Source: Legionella quinlivanii
GTDB lineage: Bacteria; Pseudomonadota; Gammaproteobacteria; Legionellales; Legionellaceae
Assembly: GCF_900461555.1 (NCBI RefSeq)
Contig: NZ_UGOX01000001.1
Span: forward strand, 2,307,501-2,371,500
Length of the DNA stretch: 64,000 bases
Direction of reading: 5' to 3'
The notes under the pieces were generated by a model. It was not told the origin of the DNA. It worked only from the letters and a program-made list of their open reading frames with translations, and did no database searches. Numbering within the stretch: the stretch's first letter is position 1; the number at the start of each line of letters is the position of its first letter. Positions 45,398-54,796 of the stretch are shown here, one piece after another. A program made the translations under genes and the position numbers.

Positions 45398-45652
45398 TCA
45401 ATTATCCACATCATCAATCATTGATTTAAAAGATAAAAATGATTTACCACCACCCTTTTCTAACTCTTCAATCGCATCACGAGATAATTGATTTGGTAGT
45501 TTTAGTTCAAAAGGCAAACCGCTACACATAACAATTTGTTCATACAATGCATTAACAGCTTGAGTAGGAGTTATATCTAGAAGCTTTAGGATTTCTTCTC
45601 CAGCATCTTTCAATTTACTATCAGCCTGAGCTTGTACGATTTTCGTAGTCAT
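45398..45652 (-). CDS. RelB/DinJ-family antitoxin without toxin
   Basis: The 84-aa protein has a ribbon-helix-helix-like RelB/DinJ pattern (AGEEILKLLDITPTQAVNALYEQIVMCSGLPFELKLPNQ). In normal modules a RelE/YafQ toxin follows at once. Here the next 300 bases downstream contain no ORF, so this is an orphan antitoxin, perhaps a leftover or an anti-addiction factor. Confidence 0.7.
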   Translation of the reverse strand: MTTKIVQAQADSKLKDAGEEILKLLDITPTQAVNALYEQIVMCSGLPFELKLPNQLSRDAIEELEKGGGKSFLSFKSMIDDVDN

Positions 45653-45720
45653 AATTAAATATCTATATAGTTGTAGTTACATCCCTGGGCTCCGGATAAT
45701 TCAAAATTAAAGAATAGATA

Positions 45721-46080
45721 TTATCCAGCAGCACTATATTGAATATTAAAATCTAAGGCCTTAGCAATTGGTTTAGAGTTTTTGCCAATTTTCTTCATTT
45801 CAATAATGCCGTAGCGAGCCATTGTGCTAAGTGTACGACTCAAATTACCTGGTTCACGTTTACTTAAGACAGCAAGCTCTTTAATTGACTCAGGTTTTTG
45901 TTCATCAATTATTTTCAGTAGCCTCATATTGTTTTCATTCAATACTTCACAAAGTGATTTGATTGAACTAAACCAAATCTTAGGTTCATTTTTTTTAGGT
46001 TTATAACGCCCAGAAGCAATTTCAATAGTACGGCTTTGAAATTTATCTCGTGACATAATACCAACTTGTAATGTTTTCAT
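45721..46080 (-). CDS. HVO_A0114-type winged-helix antitoxin, paralogue 2
   Basis: The 119-aa protein is the close paralogue of the gene at 37157 (ELAVLSKREPGNLSRTLSTM, then ARYGIIEMKK). Its start overlaps the stop of the DUF6516 gene by 4 bases, giving the standard toxin-antitoxin pair. It probably binds the palindrome in front of the operon. Confidence 0.75.
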   Translation of the reverse strand: MKTLQVGIMSRDKFQSRTIEIASGRYKPKKNEPKIWFSSIKSLCEVLNENNMRLLKIIDEQKPESIKELAVLSKREPGNLSRTLSTMARYGIIEMKKIGKNSKPIAKALDFNIQYSAAG

Positions 46081-46451
46081 TTTTTATCTCCATTATTCAA
46101 TTTTTGAATAATTGAATTCACTTCTTGAAAAAAATCTCGCAAAAGCTGTTCAGCACTTTCAAACTCATATGGAATTCCCTTATCATTTATTGAGGTATGA
46201 ATGTGATCATACTTAATAATACGCCCCGAATACCGACCACTTTCTCTAACTTTGATTCCATGCGCATTATCAAACCCTAAAATCCGCTGATTGTAATTAT
46301 CATGAAGAGTTAGATTATATCTAATACCATGAGGCCTCTCTTCAGTTGGCTCAACTAAAAATGCTTCTATCTTGTACCAATAACCATTTTCCTCTGTATA
46401 TTCCGTACCATTTAATGCAAGTAAAGTTTCTAGTCCTACATCCTGCTTCAT
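46077..46451 (-). CDS. DUF6516-family putative toxin
   Basis: The 124-aa protein has the family hallmarks YWYKIEAFLVEPTEERPHGIRYNLTLHD, RILGFDNAHGIKV, IKYDHIHTSINDKGIPYEFESAEQLLRDFF. DUF6516 proteins are paired with winged-helix antitoxins in predicted type II modules. The biochemical activity is not established to my knowledge. It is the first gene of the pair. Confidence 0.7.
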   Translation of the reverse strand: MKQDVGLETLLALNGTEYTEENGYWYKIEAFLVEPTEERPHGIRYNLTLHDNYNQRILGFDNAHGIKVRESGRYSGRIIKYDHIHTSINDKGIPYEFESAEQLLRDFFQEVNSIIQKLNNGDKK

Positions 46452-46460
46452 TAATAATCC

Positions 46461-46485
46461 AAAAATATCACCTGATGATATTTTT
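46461..46485. promoter_or_regulatory. Operator-like perfect palindrome upstream of the DUF6516 pair
   Basis: AAAAATATCA and TGATATTTTT are perfect arms around CCTGA, 9 bases upstream of the toxin start. The position fits TA autoregulation. Confidence 0.5.
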
Positions 46486-46621
46486 ATTATAATATAAATT
46501 TCGAATAAATGATTCTTTTACATCAAAAGTAAATAAAATTTTAATATTACTTAGTTCATTGAGGGATCTTATAAGTAGCTTTGATAAGTTCTATTATTCA
46601 ATAGCACCATCAAGCATTTAA

Positions 46622-48079
46622 CTAAGGACTAATTATCCATTGCAAATTGATACCTTGAGCTGTCAAACTATCATTCGCTGCTGCCATAACAAATGTGACA
46701 TTCTCAGCTAACTTTCCTTCTGAGAGACCAGGCTGTACAGCATAAATAGTTAAATTAATATCAATAGGGCTGTATTTCTTAAATAAAGCTAATGCATTAT
46801 CTCGATCTCCTAACAACATTGGCGACCATCCTTTTCCACTTTTTATCTCTGTTCTGCGTTCAATATGTTGAACCAGATAATCTTTAGATTGAAACCGACC
46901 CGATTTAACTGCCTGGCAAGCTAGTTCATAAACATCCTCCACACGCGCTCCAGGATTAGAATTCCCAGCACCTTTACAGTGGTATAGTTTAATATGTAAA
47001 CGATTATTTACTTCTTCTATTGTGATAAAATCTGCTGCTTCGCCAGCTCTATGATCAAATATTATGAAATTAAGTCCTGATATTCCCATCAAGTAATTCT
47101 GTATAGTTTTCTGTACCGTCAATTTTGTTGGATCGTTAATATCAAACTCTATTTGAATTTCGCAATTGCTCCAATCAAATGGAATTAAGCAATTACTCCT
47201 TAACTCTATATTTGTTCTCCTTTTTTGTATTGTATTTGAAGAAAAGGAGGCTAATTCTTTAGTGAAAAATACTAAATTATGCGTTTCTAGCCAATTTTCA
47301 ATAGGTTCTTCACGTCCATCATAAACCTCCATTTGTATTTCTATATCTTGAGTTAATGATACATAATGTGGAACCTGATTTAGTCGATAACAACAAGGTA
47401 AATAATGATTACCATCACCTATTTCAAATGTCATATGAAGACCATCAGCATCCACAGAAAAATTTCTTATTTCAAGATCTAGGATGCATAATTTATATCT
47501 TTGAACTTTACTTAAAATAAAAACGGCTGGTGCTTTTTGATATGCCTCTTTAGGCCAGTCCGCCATACAAGTTGATTCTGGAATTTGCTGAAGAGTCTCC
47601 CCATAAGATAAAATGTCCAAGCCCGATCTGCCAATGTTTATTTGATTTGCAGTCATACGCTCATGTAATGCTGCCATCCAGTTTAAAATATCCGTAATTG
47701 ATAACTTTCCGTTTGACCATATCCGACCTCTTGCACTCACACCAATAATTTCACTTTCCCCATCAACCTCACCGCGCCCCATAAAATGGCCTTGCGAGAA
47801 ATTATTCGCATCAGTGTCTCGAATCCCTCTGTCGGCATTTTTACCAGCAACGATGCGATAAGATTCAGCGATAGCTACGGGAGAAGTACTTCGAATACCA
47901 ACGCTAAAGAATTCTTGATCAGTCATTCCATTGAGAACCTTACGAGCATCCTCAAAAGCAATAGAGGCAGCGTTACCATTCACAAAAAACTTCAGTAACT
48001 CATTATAATAATTACCAGAACGCTGTGTTGCTGTTATAAAGATTAAATTTGAAATAGGAAAATATTTAATAGGAAACAC
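46622..48079 (-). pseudogene. C-terminal part of a frameshifted DEAH helicase gene
   Basis: This 485-codon frame continues the helicase of 48043-49548. Adding one T to the TTTCC run near 48070 joins HECF to PIKYFPISNLIFITATQRSG without a break. The region is an alpha/beta module with no recognised nuclease motif and several conserved-looking blocks (VGIRSTSPVAIAESYRIVAG, FIIFDHRAGEAADFITIEE). It probably serves as the effector or target-recognition domain of the original protein of about 980 aa. A separate function as an independent protein is unlikely. Confidence 0.7.
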
Positions 48080-49548
48080 TCATGTTTTGCATCAATTACA
48101 TGAGAGTCACGATACCATGCTGGTGAGTGGACTAATTTTGCCAAAAGTATCATTGTATTACTATCATCACTTTTCCAAGCGTTAGTGATCTGTAAAGATT
48201 GAAGCTGCTCGGGTACCTCTGAAAAATTGGGTTTTTCTATTGTCTTATAGACAACAATGTGTTGCGAAAGGCGAAATGCACTGAGGTTTACCAACTCATA
48301 ATTTGCAGATGGCTGACCTGCGGGAGCAAACGCCTTTAATATCTCTCGTTCATGTAATTCTAATTGCTGGCGTGCATCAACCGTATCAGCTAAAAGAGTC
48401 TCCCAATCAACACCATCTCGATAAAGCCCAGAACTTTCTGTATTTACATCACGTGGTATCGCAAGAAAAGTTGCAGTACCAGTATGCTCATCATTTGTTC
48501 GAGCGAAACGACCAATAAATTGAAGTGTCGGAACTAGTGACTTATGCACATTATGAAGCACGGCTATCTTGAATTTTGGAAAATCATATCCTTCACCAAA
48601 CATGTCTACACAAACCACCCCATCAAGCGCCCCAGAATTAAGTTTTTGCTCAATCATAGCTATTTGTTGCTTTGATTTTTTACTAGAGACTGCTTCAACC
48701 TTCAAACCAGCAATCACATATAGATTAGCTAACCGTTGAGCGTCGATAACTTTCTCAGTACGTGCTAGTAAACGATGTTGTAAGCCAGCCTTAGTATCGC
48801 GTTCATAAATCTCTACAGCTTTTGAAATCAATGCTAAATCACGTTCGTCCCGAGAAGCATCTTCACTAACAATGACAGGACAGTATGTGACTTTTCCAAA
48901 TGCCTTTTCCTCCACAGCTTTACGTAATGAATAATAAAAAATGAGCCGTCCTGGAAGTTCTCTTTTATCACGACGAAAAGGAGTAGCAGAAAAGAGGGCG
49001 TGACATGCTTCAGGAGTAGCATGTATAAAGGAACTCCATGTTCGAGCAGGTGAATGATGGCCTTCATCAATTAACACTAGATCAAAGAAAGTTTCAGGTA
49101 TAACTGATGTATTTGTTGAATCCGGGCTAGCGGAGTGTGGAGTGCATACCACAACATCATACTCCTCTAAATCTTTCCATCCAGAAACAGAATTTATACG
49201 ATGTTCTATCGCAATCACTTTAGGACCAACTAGTTTATCTTCTCTAGGAAGAATATTTAATCTGCGTAATGTTTCCAATGATTGGAATGCTTTGGTTATT
49301 TGAGTTCGTAGTGCATTTGTGGGAGTAACAACTAAAACTCGCCTTGCTTGCATAAGAAAACATATGCCTGTAAGGATCGCTGTTTTGCCATAACCAGTTG
49401 GTAATGAAACTATAGCTGGCTCATTTCTTTCAATAAAATGAGCCGCAAGTGCATAAAGCGCCCCCACTTGACCACGTCTTAAACCAGCATTGGGAGTTAG
49501 TCCTTCACGAATCTCTAAAAGGCTTGAATATTGTTGAAAATATGCCAT
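48043..49548 (-). pseudogene. N-terminal part of a frameshifted DEAH helicase gene, possible defence gene
   Basis: This frame of 501 codons is an SF2 helicase: Walker A SLPTGYGKTAILTGI near 50, DEAH-like LVLIDEGHHSPARTW near 155, motif III LFSATPFRRDK near 185, and motif VI LQFIGRFART near 340. It resembles the restriction-type helicases of type III and related systems. Ordinary coding continues in the other frame, so the gene is disrupted by one base or the sequence has an error. No methylase or nuclease gene is adjacent. Confidence 0.75.
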
Positions 49549-49581
49549 TTACCTTCCCTATTTTTTAATTTAATGACACAT

Positions 49582-49600
49582 TGAGTTATATGTTAACTCA
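49582..49600. promoter_or_regulatory. Short dyad upstream of the helicase gene
   Basis: TGAGTTA and TAACTCA flank 5 bases, 34 bases before the helicase start on the minus strand. It could be an operator. No match to a known site. Confidence 0.3.
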
Positions 49601-49752
49601 TTATTGAAATTTTATTATAGACACTTCTGTGATATATCGGTCACAAATGACAAATATTTACCTATGATAAAAACAATGGCTCACTTTTTGGCTAAAGCAT
49701 GTTATTTCACGAAAAATATTACTAGAAACATTAATGTTCTCGCATTAGTATT

Positions 49753-49785
49753 CTGCGTCACTGCAATTTTCCAGCAGTGACGCAG
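49753..49785. other. Strong stem-loop, 12-bp perfect stem
   Basis: CTGCGTCACTGC and GCAGTGACGCAG enclose a 9-base loop. There is no T-run on either side, so it is not an obvious terminator. It lies in the 776-base gene-free gap between the helicase and the integrase-like gene. Confidence 0.5.
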
Positions 49786-49949
49786 GAATGTCTGACATCA
49801 ATAACCCGCTAATACAGAGCTTTTAAACACCATTTGTCCTGACGCATCAGATAAGATAGGACAAAATATTCCCCATAAAGGTATTGCCCCCAGATCTGCA
49901 CTTTGCTATTTTTTAGATGAAGCATAACTGATGAATCGATGAAAATCCG

Positions 49950-50120
49950 ATGAAACGCTTAGGCGTCTTATGCTAAGCCACTCTCATTCCCTAACCTTGT
50001 GGCTGGACGTATAGTCGGGAAACCCTTCAGGAGCCTTTACCATTCGGTAAGGGGAGTTCTTCGGAACTCTAAGTCATTTCATTTGACCATGGATTAGAGA
50101 TAAAGCTCTGCTTTATCGCT
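49950..50120 (+). ncRNA. Candidate structured RNA upstream of the integrase-like gene
   Basis: The segment contains a row of local hairpins: GCTTAG/CTAAGC, GGG-AAA-CCC, CCTTTACC/GGTAAGG with one bulge, GAGTTC-TTCG-GAACTC with a stable UUCG-type loop (50054-50069), and GATAAAGC-TCT-GCTTTATC (50099-50117). Base composition is less AT-rich than the flanks. It could be a regulatory leader or a C4-like antisense RNA, but I recognise no named family, and expression is unproven. Confidence 0.35.
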
Positions 50121-50324
50121 TCATTTACTTTATTTTTATTGAGGAGAAAAACACATAAAAAACTAGCAGTACAGGCAAGATCGTTTGCCTTATAACGATT
50201 GATTTGCCCCCTACTTCGAGCTTTACGGCTTTAGCCGGGTTTCAACAGAGAGTGAACCGCTCGACCAACACTAAACAATACACAGGGCAAATTCTTTTTT
50301 AATAATTTTTTTGCGGATGGGAAG

Positions 50325-51134
50325 ATGCGTACAAAATCCTTAAGACAATTCGCTAACCGACAAATCAAACAGGATAGACAAGGTAAATACCTATATCGAA
50401 AACACCGTGCCTATGTCATCCATAAAATGATTGATGACTTATTTGTTATCCGGCAAGTTCCTCCTTCATGGCAAGCTTTGCAATCTGAACAAATTCATAA
50501 GCTGGTACGTTATTGGAAAAAACAGAATATTAATCCAGTCACCATAATGCGTTACATGACCATTATTCGCCGTTTTTTGCAGATGAATGATTGTGCTATA
50601 GCGAATATCGATAACCAATCACTTGAACTCTCAAGACCTATAGCAAGAAAAAAGAGAAAGAAAACAATCTCTCCAGACATTTGGAAGTCGCTTCAGGATC
50701 CTATAGCCAGGGTAATCATGGGATTACAATCCGAGTTCGGATTGACTTTCAAAGAAGCGATTCTTATTAAACCACATATTCAAGTTCGTGAATGTTCTAT
50801 TTGGGTAACCCGAGACATTGCTTTTAATTCCAGCGACCGCACTATACCTGTACGAACAGAAAACCAGAAAACGGTACTCAATCTGTTTAACTGGCTCACT
50901 CAACAAGATGGTAACCTGATCCAATTAAAATCTTATGAGGAAATTCGCATTATCTGGAGAAGCGCATTAGCAAAGCACCGGTTATCCAGTACCAAAAGCT
51001 GGCGTTATTTGTATGCCAAACAAATATATTCTCACCTGCTACCCGAATATGAAAATTACAAGGCTTGTTGGCTGATACGTGATGAAATGGGAATAAAATC
51101 TAGAAATACACTTTGGTTATATCTTAAAGAATGA
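50325..51134 (+). CDS. Integrase-like protein (SAM-like DNA-binding plus degenerate catalytic domain)
   Basis: The 269-aa protein fits the Phage_int_SAM_2/Integrase_1 pattern: FANRQIKQDRQGKYLYRKHRAYVIHKM at the N-terminus and MGLQSEFGLTFKEAILIKP in the core. The Arg expected in that core (GLRxxE) is absent, and the box II HxLRH is replaced by SWRYLYAKQIY. It should bind DNA but probably cannot cleave it. Family members occur in ICEs and satellites. It is divergent from the DUF927 gene, with repeats between them. Confidence 0.6.
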   Translation: MRTKSLRQFANRQIKQDRQGKYLYRKHRAYVIHKMIDDLFVIRQVPPSWQALQSEQIHKLVRYWKKQNINPVTIMRYMTIIRRFLQMNDCAIANIDNQSLELSRPIARKKRKKTISPDIWKSLQDPIARVIMGLQSEFGLTFKEAILIKPHIQVRECSIWVTRDIAFNSSDRTIPVRTENQKTVLNLFNWLTQQDGNLIQLKSYEEIRIIWRSALAKHRLSSTKSWRYLYAKQIYSHLLPEYENYKACWLIRDEMGIKSRNTLWLYLKE

Positions 51135-51144
51135 AAATTTAGCT

Positions 51145-51229
51145 GGGACAATTGGGACATGAGGGACGGCTTGTAAATACTGACTTGTAGCCGTCCCAAG
51201 ATGTCCCAGCATTTAAAAATAATGGGACA
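51145..51229. repeat. GGGACA repeat cluster 1 (iteron-like)
   Basis: Six copies of GGGAC(A/G) or its complement lie in 85 bases: 51145, 51154, 51163, 51192 (inverted), 51202 (inverted) and 51224. GGGACGGC and GCCGTCCC also form a dyad. The cluster sits between the convergent ends of the integrase-like and DUF927 genes. Confidence 0.6.
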
Positions 51230-51254
51230 AATTTTGCTAATTATCGGGATATGA

Positions 51255-53006
51255 TTACTCTCCACCCCAGATTTTATCCGTAAATATATATAATCTGGGT
51301 GTTCCAACTCCCTTAATCCTTGGTTTATGAGAGGATGATCCATCTGCTGCTGGCTTTAACCAACCTTCATTCATTAATACACGAACTACCATTCTAGGCT
51401 CAAACCCCAAACATAGTTCCTTTTTAAAAACTTCAGTTAACACCATATATACTCGAAAACCTGCATCATCGGTACAATAAAACCCAGCACGATTTTGAAT
51501 CCGTTCACTGTTTGGGGTTCTGATATTATCAAACCGACTGGCACCATGAGATTCAAAAAACGCTCTGACTTGAGCTAATATCGCTCTATCCTCCTTGTTA
51601 CCTTCTATGCCAAAATGTTCCAACCATGTTCTATAACATTTGTAAGCTGCATAGGTAGACTCACCTTCTTGCCAGCCGGTCAATCCATATTGGCTAGCCA
51701 ATTCGCCAGCAACAGCAACTAAAGCAAACCGCCGGGCTACGCGGATGATTTGTCCTGTTGAATCCGGTAAAACAGCACTATTTACAAATTCTTGCATCGC
51801 CTCAGCAATGCCAGTTGCAATGCTTGATTGATTTGCCACGACCTTTTGCAGCCATGCCATGCCCACAGCACCATAATACTTGCTGGAGTATTCTTTTAAA
51901 GATAAAGCCATAGTAGCTGGACTAACTTGATTATGGATTTTTTCAAAAATCCCCTTATGTAATCCAGCATCGGCTTCAATATCTGCCAAACGTATTTCTT
52001 GACCCGCATTGGTTTTCTGCCCTGCTCTGGCCATCAAAGACATTAAGGATTCTTCTCCAGCAGAGAGAAAGAACAATGACCATCGAGACGATGGTTTGAC
52101 CGTTCCATGACGTGAGGCTCGTGTTTTACCTTGACCATTGGCTAACAAGTAAGCCGCCTCCCCTGCTTCTTTGGGATCCATCTGACTTAATTCATCAAGA
52201 ATTAATAAACCATCGTTATGCAAAGCAGCTAATCCTTCAAGTCCATTCGTAGTACTGCGCCATAATCGGCAATATGCTTGAGGACTACCCCAAACCGAAG
52301 CAGCTACTTTCAATGCGGTGCTTTTGCCACTAGAAGAAGCACCTCTAAAATGAAATCCGCCTGAATCTTCACCAACAATCTTTGCTAAAGCAGGAGCAAA
52401 AGCAGTGGATATGGCAAAAACTAACCGGGAATTGCCTGACGCAAGATGGCCTATCGATTCTCGCCAATCATCTATAGTACCGGAAACAGACATAGCAGAT
52501 TCAATCGCATGGCTATTTTGAAAAACAATTTTTTCAGAGGAATGTCCAAAGATTTGTGAAGGAGTTATAAAAAGGTTTTCATGCCACCCCAATTTCTCGA
52601 CACAACGCGCACGATCTTCAACAGGAAACACCTGTAAATAGATAGCCAGTAAATCCCGAGCAACTCTATGAGGTGAAATAGTTAAACCAAGGCTAGCCAA
52701 TTCCCGTCTAACTTCGGAGGCATCTCCTTGTAATAAGGCTAAAGGCATAGCCCATTGATGAATAATTCCATCATCATCCTGCCATTCGAGTAATCTACCC
52801 CACTCCCCACTTTTAGCATCACGAGTTTTAGCTACTACATACAAAGGAGAACAAATCCACTTTGGCGCCATTGGATTACCGTCTTTATCTTTCCCAAGAA
52901 AAGACACGCCCTGCTCATTTAATTTAAAATGACCTCCAGCGTATTCGCAGATAATAGGACTATGACCGTTTTTGTTTTTTAACGTAATAATTTGATTTTG
53001 CAACAT
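51255..53006 (-). CDS. DUF927-domain replication ATPase of a satellite or island
   Basis: The protein of about 583 aa has the DUF927 layout: VARDLLAIYLQVFPVEDRARCVEKLGWH, then Walker A FRGASSSGKSTALKVAASVWG, NGLEGLAALHNDGLLILDELSQ (Walker B) and a sensor-like FFLSAGEESLMSLM. It resembles superfamily 3 helicase domains of satellite primases, but no primase domain is present. The ATG at 53006 has GGAG 8 bases upstream, better than a start at 53030. With the AlpA-like gene upstream it forms a satellite-like replication operon. Confidence 0.75.
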   Translation of the reverse strand: MLQNQIITLKNKNGHSPIICEYAGGHFKLNEQGVSFLGKDKDGNPMAPKWICSPLYVVAKTRDAKSGEWGRLLEWQDDDGIIHQWAMPLALLQGDASEVRRELASLGLTISPHRVARDLLAIYLQVFPVEDRARCVEKLGWHENLFITPSQIFGHSSEKIVFQNSHAIESAMSVSGTIDDWRESIGHLASGNSRLVFAISTAFAPALAKIVGEDSGGFHFRGASSSGKSTALKVAASVWGSPQAYCRLWRSTTNGLEGLAALHNDGLLILDELSQMDPKEAGEAAYLLANGQGKTRASRHGTVKPSSRWSLFFLSAGEESLMSLMARAGQKTNAGQEIRLADIEADAGLHKGIFEKIHNQVSPATMALSLKEYSSKYYGAVGMAWLQKVVANQSSIATGIAEAMQEFVNSAVLPDSTGQIIRVARRFALVAVAGELASQYGLTGWQEGESTYAAYKCYRTWLEHFGIEGNKEDRAILAQVRAFFESHGASRFDNIRTPNSERIQNRAGFYCTDDAGFRVYMVLTEVFKKELCLGFEPRMVVRVLMNEGWLKPAADGSSSHKPRIKGVGTPRLYIFTDKIWGGE

Positions 53007-53081
53007 CACTGTTTCTCCGACAACGCCCAAGGAAGATAGAAACCCTATCCATCCGTGAACAATCTATTTCTTCTATGGGAT

Positions 53082-53291
53082 TTATTCGTTGACCAATGAA
53101 AGCAGCTCACCTAGGTCACCAGTAGAGCGATAGATTTTCTGTTGTTGGAGAAAAGACAACACGTCACTTTTGCGATACAAAACCTTACGACCAATTTTAA
53201 GATAGGGAACGCCCTTTCCTTCCCAGCGATTGCGCTCCAAAAGTTGGGTGGAACAATTCAAAACAGCCGCCAAAGTGTGTTGATTAAACAA
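53082..53291 (-). CDS. AlpA/excisionase-type DNA-binding protein
   Basis: The 69-aa protein is a MerR-like winged helix of the HTH_17/AlpA group (TLAAVLNCSTQLLERNRWEG then YLKIGRKVLYRKSDVLSFLQQ). Such proteins act as excision directionality factors or activate the integrase of satellites such as P4-like elements. It lies 75 bases upstream of the DUF927 gene, same strand. Confidence 0.75.
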   Translation of the reverse strand: MFNQHTLAAVLNCSTQLLERNRWEGKGVPYLKIGRKVLYRKSDVLSFLQQQKIYRSTGDLGELLSLVNE

Positions 53292-53388
53292 CGCAGAAGT
53301 CGGTGCGGATTCAAATTCGTTTAATAGTTGTAAACGAGATAGTTTTTATTCATATGGAACCTCATCAAATGATTATTCATTCAGCTTA

Positions 53389-53577
53389 ATGCCGACGGTA
53401 TGCGTCCTGCTCGATGAATATCAGTTGACTGTCCGGCCGGATAATAGTCGTGATATTTCATTTTCCGTGACTTTTACAGGACCGTGGACCCGCAAAAGTA
53501 TACAGCTCACGAGAAGTATTGCTTGCAATTTAAAAGGGTGTCAAGCGCTTTAAAGCCTGGTGATCTGATTGTTATTA
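53389..53577 (+). pseudogene. Broken small ORF
   Basis: A frame from ATG at 53389 encodes 54 aa (MPTVCVLLDEYQLTVRPDN...). A second frame overlapping its end reads TAHEKYCLQFKRVSSALKPG then DLIVIK and stop, and looks more protein-like but lacks a start. The two may be one gene split by a frameshift. The remaining 53292-53979 holds the GTCCC repeats and AT-rich sequence. Confidence 0.3.
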
Positions 53578-53619
53578 AATGATATTGTTTGTTACTAAAA
53601 AAATTTTTCAAGCAGGATC

Positions 53620-53697
53620 TGTCCCATTTGTCCCAAGCGAACATTTTATATTGGGACACTTAAAATCTAGTGTTTATAAGGTTGTCCCTACAGTCCC
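53620..53697. repeat. GGGACA repeat cluster 2 (iteron-like)
   Basis: TGTCCC occurs at 53620, 53629 and 53683, GGGACA at 53653 and AGTCCC at 53692. The same words occur in cluster 1 at the other end of the AlpA/DUF927 operon, so the two clusters bracket the replication genes. Confidence 0.6.
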
Positions 53698-53979
53698 AAT
53701 TGCCCCATTTTTAAGTAATAGTTTGTAATTAAATTTCTGAAAACCACATTTAGTTATTCAACACATAACACATTAGAACTCTAATTATTAGTATTCTAGA
53801 TTTATAGTTAAGCAATATTGTTCATTTTTTTATAATGTTCATTTTTAATGAACACATCTAAATTATGAACATAGCTCAAGGTTTGTTAATCCCGATGGAA
53901 AAATTCTTCAAGATTTCGCAGCCAATTGCAGTCTAACACGACAAAAAGGAGTTAAGGCAATTGAAGACATCATCGAAAA

Positions 53980-54774
53980 TTAATTTGAAATTGATAGACT
54001 GATTTTCCGTAATGACTGTAAAATTTTAGATTGTTGTTCATCTGATAAGTTGTTTAGACACTGTTCTGTGTATAATGCTTTATTGTTAATATACCTCCAT
54101 AAGTCCCCAGGAAAATTAATTTTTTTTGGATAATTACCATAGCTCAATTTAATACGAGATTCTCTTAACTCTGATTTTGACTCAAGATTTAAATATCCCG
54201 TAATAATAAAAAACGGTAATTTTATATATACAAAGATATCGTTCCCGAAAAATATGACATCAAAATCGATGGTTCTCGAAAGATAAATGCTAATATTTGT
54301 TGAATCATTAGGATATCCTACTAAATTATAGAGATGTACTTCATTACAACCTGGATTAGCAATATTATTTTGAATAAAATTTGACCAATTATTTAATGTT
54401 GAATTCGTGAGAGACGATATACTAGGTTTTAATAGATTCTCTTCTTTAAAAAATAATAGTACTCGCCAGCAAATGGATACCGCAAATTTTATAAGATTTT
54501 CATTATAAAGAAATTGAGCGGAATTATTTTTTATTACTGGAATAAAAATTTGTTCAGCAAAATATTTTTCCCATTTACCAAATAAAGTTTCACAATTTTG
54601 GCATAACCACAATTTTTTATACCCATCTTGTATTCTATGATTTATTTTATTCATTATTCTTAAATGGCCGGTTTTAGATGTTTTTTTTAACCATTTATAA
54701 ATGAATCTGGGAATAATATGGCTTTCATGAAGTTTAAATTTGGATTCACATAATTTACAAATACTAGGCTGCAT
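53980..54774 (-). CDS. HNH-like zinc-finger protein, possible defence nuclease
   Basis: The 264-aa protein starts with a metal site: CKLCESKFKLHESHIIPRFIYKWLKKT followed at about 55-60 by LWLCQNCETLFGKWEKYFAEQ. Two CxxC pairs plus the HxSHIIPRF block resemble HNH/treble-clef nucleases with a poorly conserved catalytic loop. The remaining 200 residues are AT-rich coding and unrecognised. It is separated by 22 bases from the TerB/PH-like gene on the same strand and is probably co-transcribed after it. Very low GC suggests recent acquisition. Confidence 0.5.
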   Translation of the reverse strand: MQPSICKLCESKFKLHESHIIPRFIYKWLKKTSKTGHLRIMNKINHRIQDGYKKLWLCQNCETLFGKWEKYFAEQIFIPVIKNNSAQFLYNENLIKFAVSICWRVLLFFKEENLLKPSISSLTNSTLNNWSNFIQNNIANPGCNEVHLYNLVGYPNDSTNISIYLSRTIDFDVIFFGNDIFVYIKLPFFIITGYLNLESKSELRESRIKLSYGNYPKKINFPGDLWRYINNKALYTEQCLNNLSDEQQSKILQSLRKISLSISN

Positions 54775-54796
54775 AAATTATAATCCTTTTCTATTC

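Noticed and set aside
46622-49548. A complete named restriction or BREX/DISARM system
   Set aside because: Only a helicase is present, with no methylase, no PglZ/BrxC-like gene and no PLD or nuclease gene next to it.
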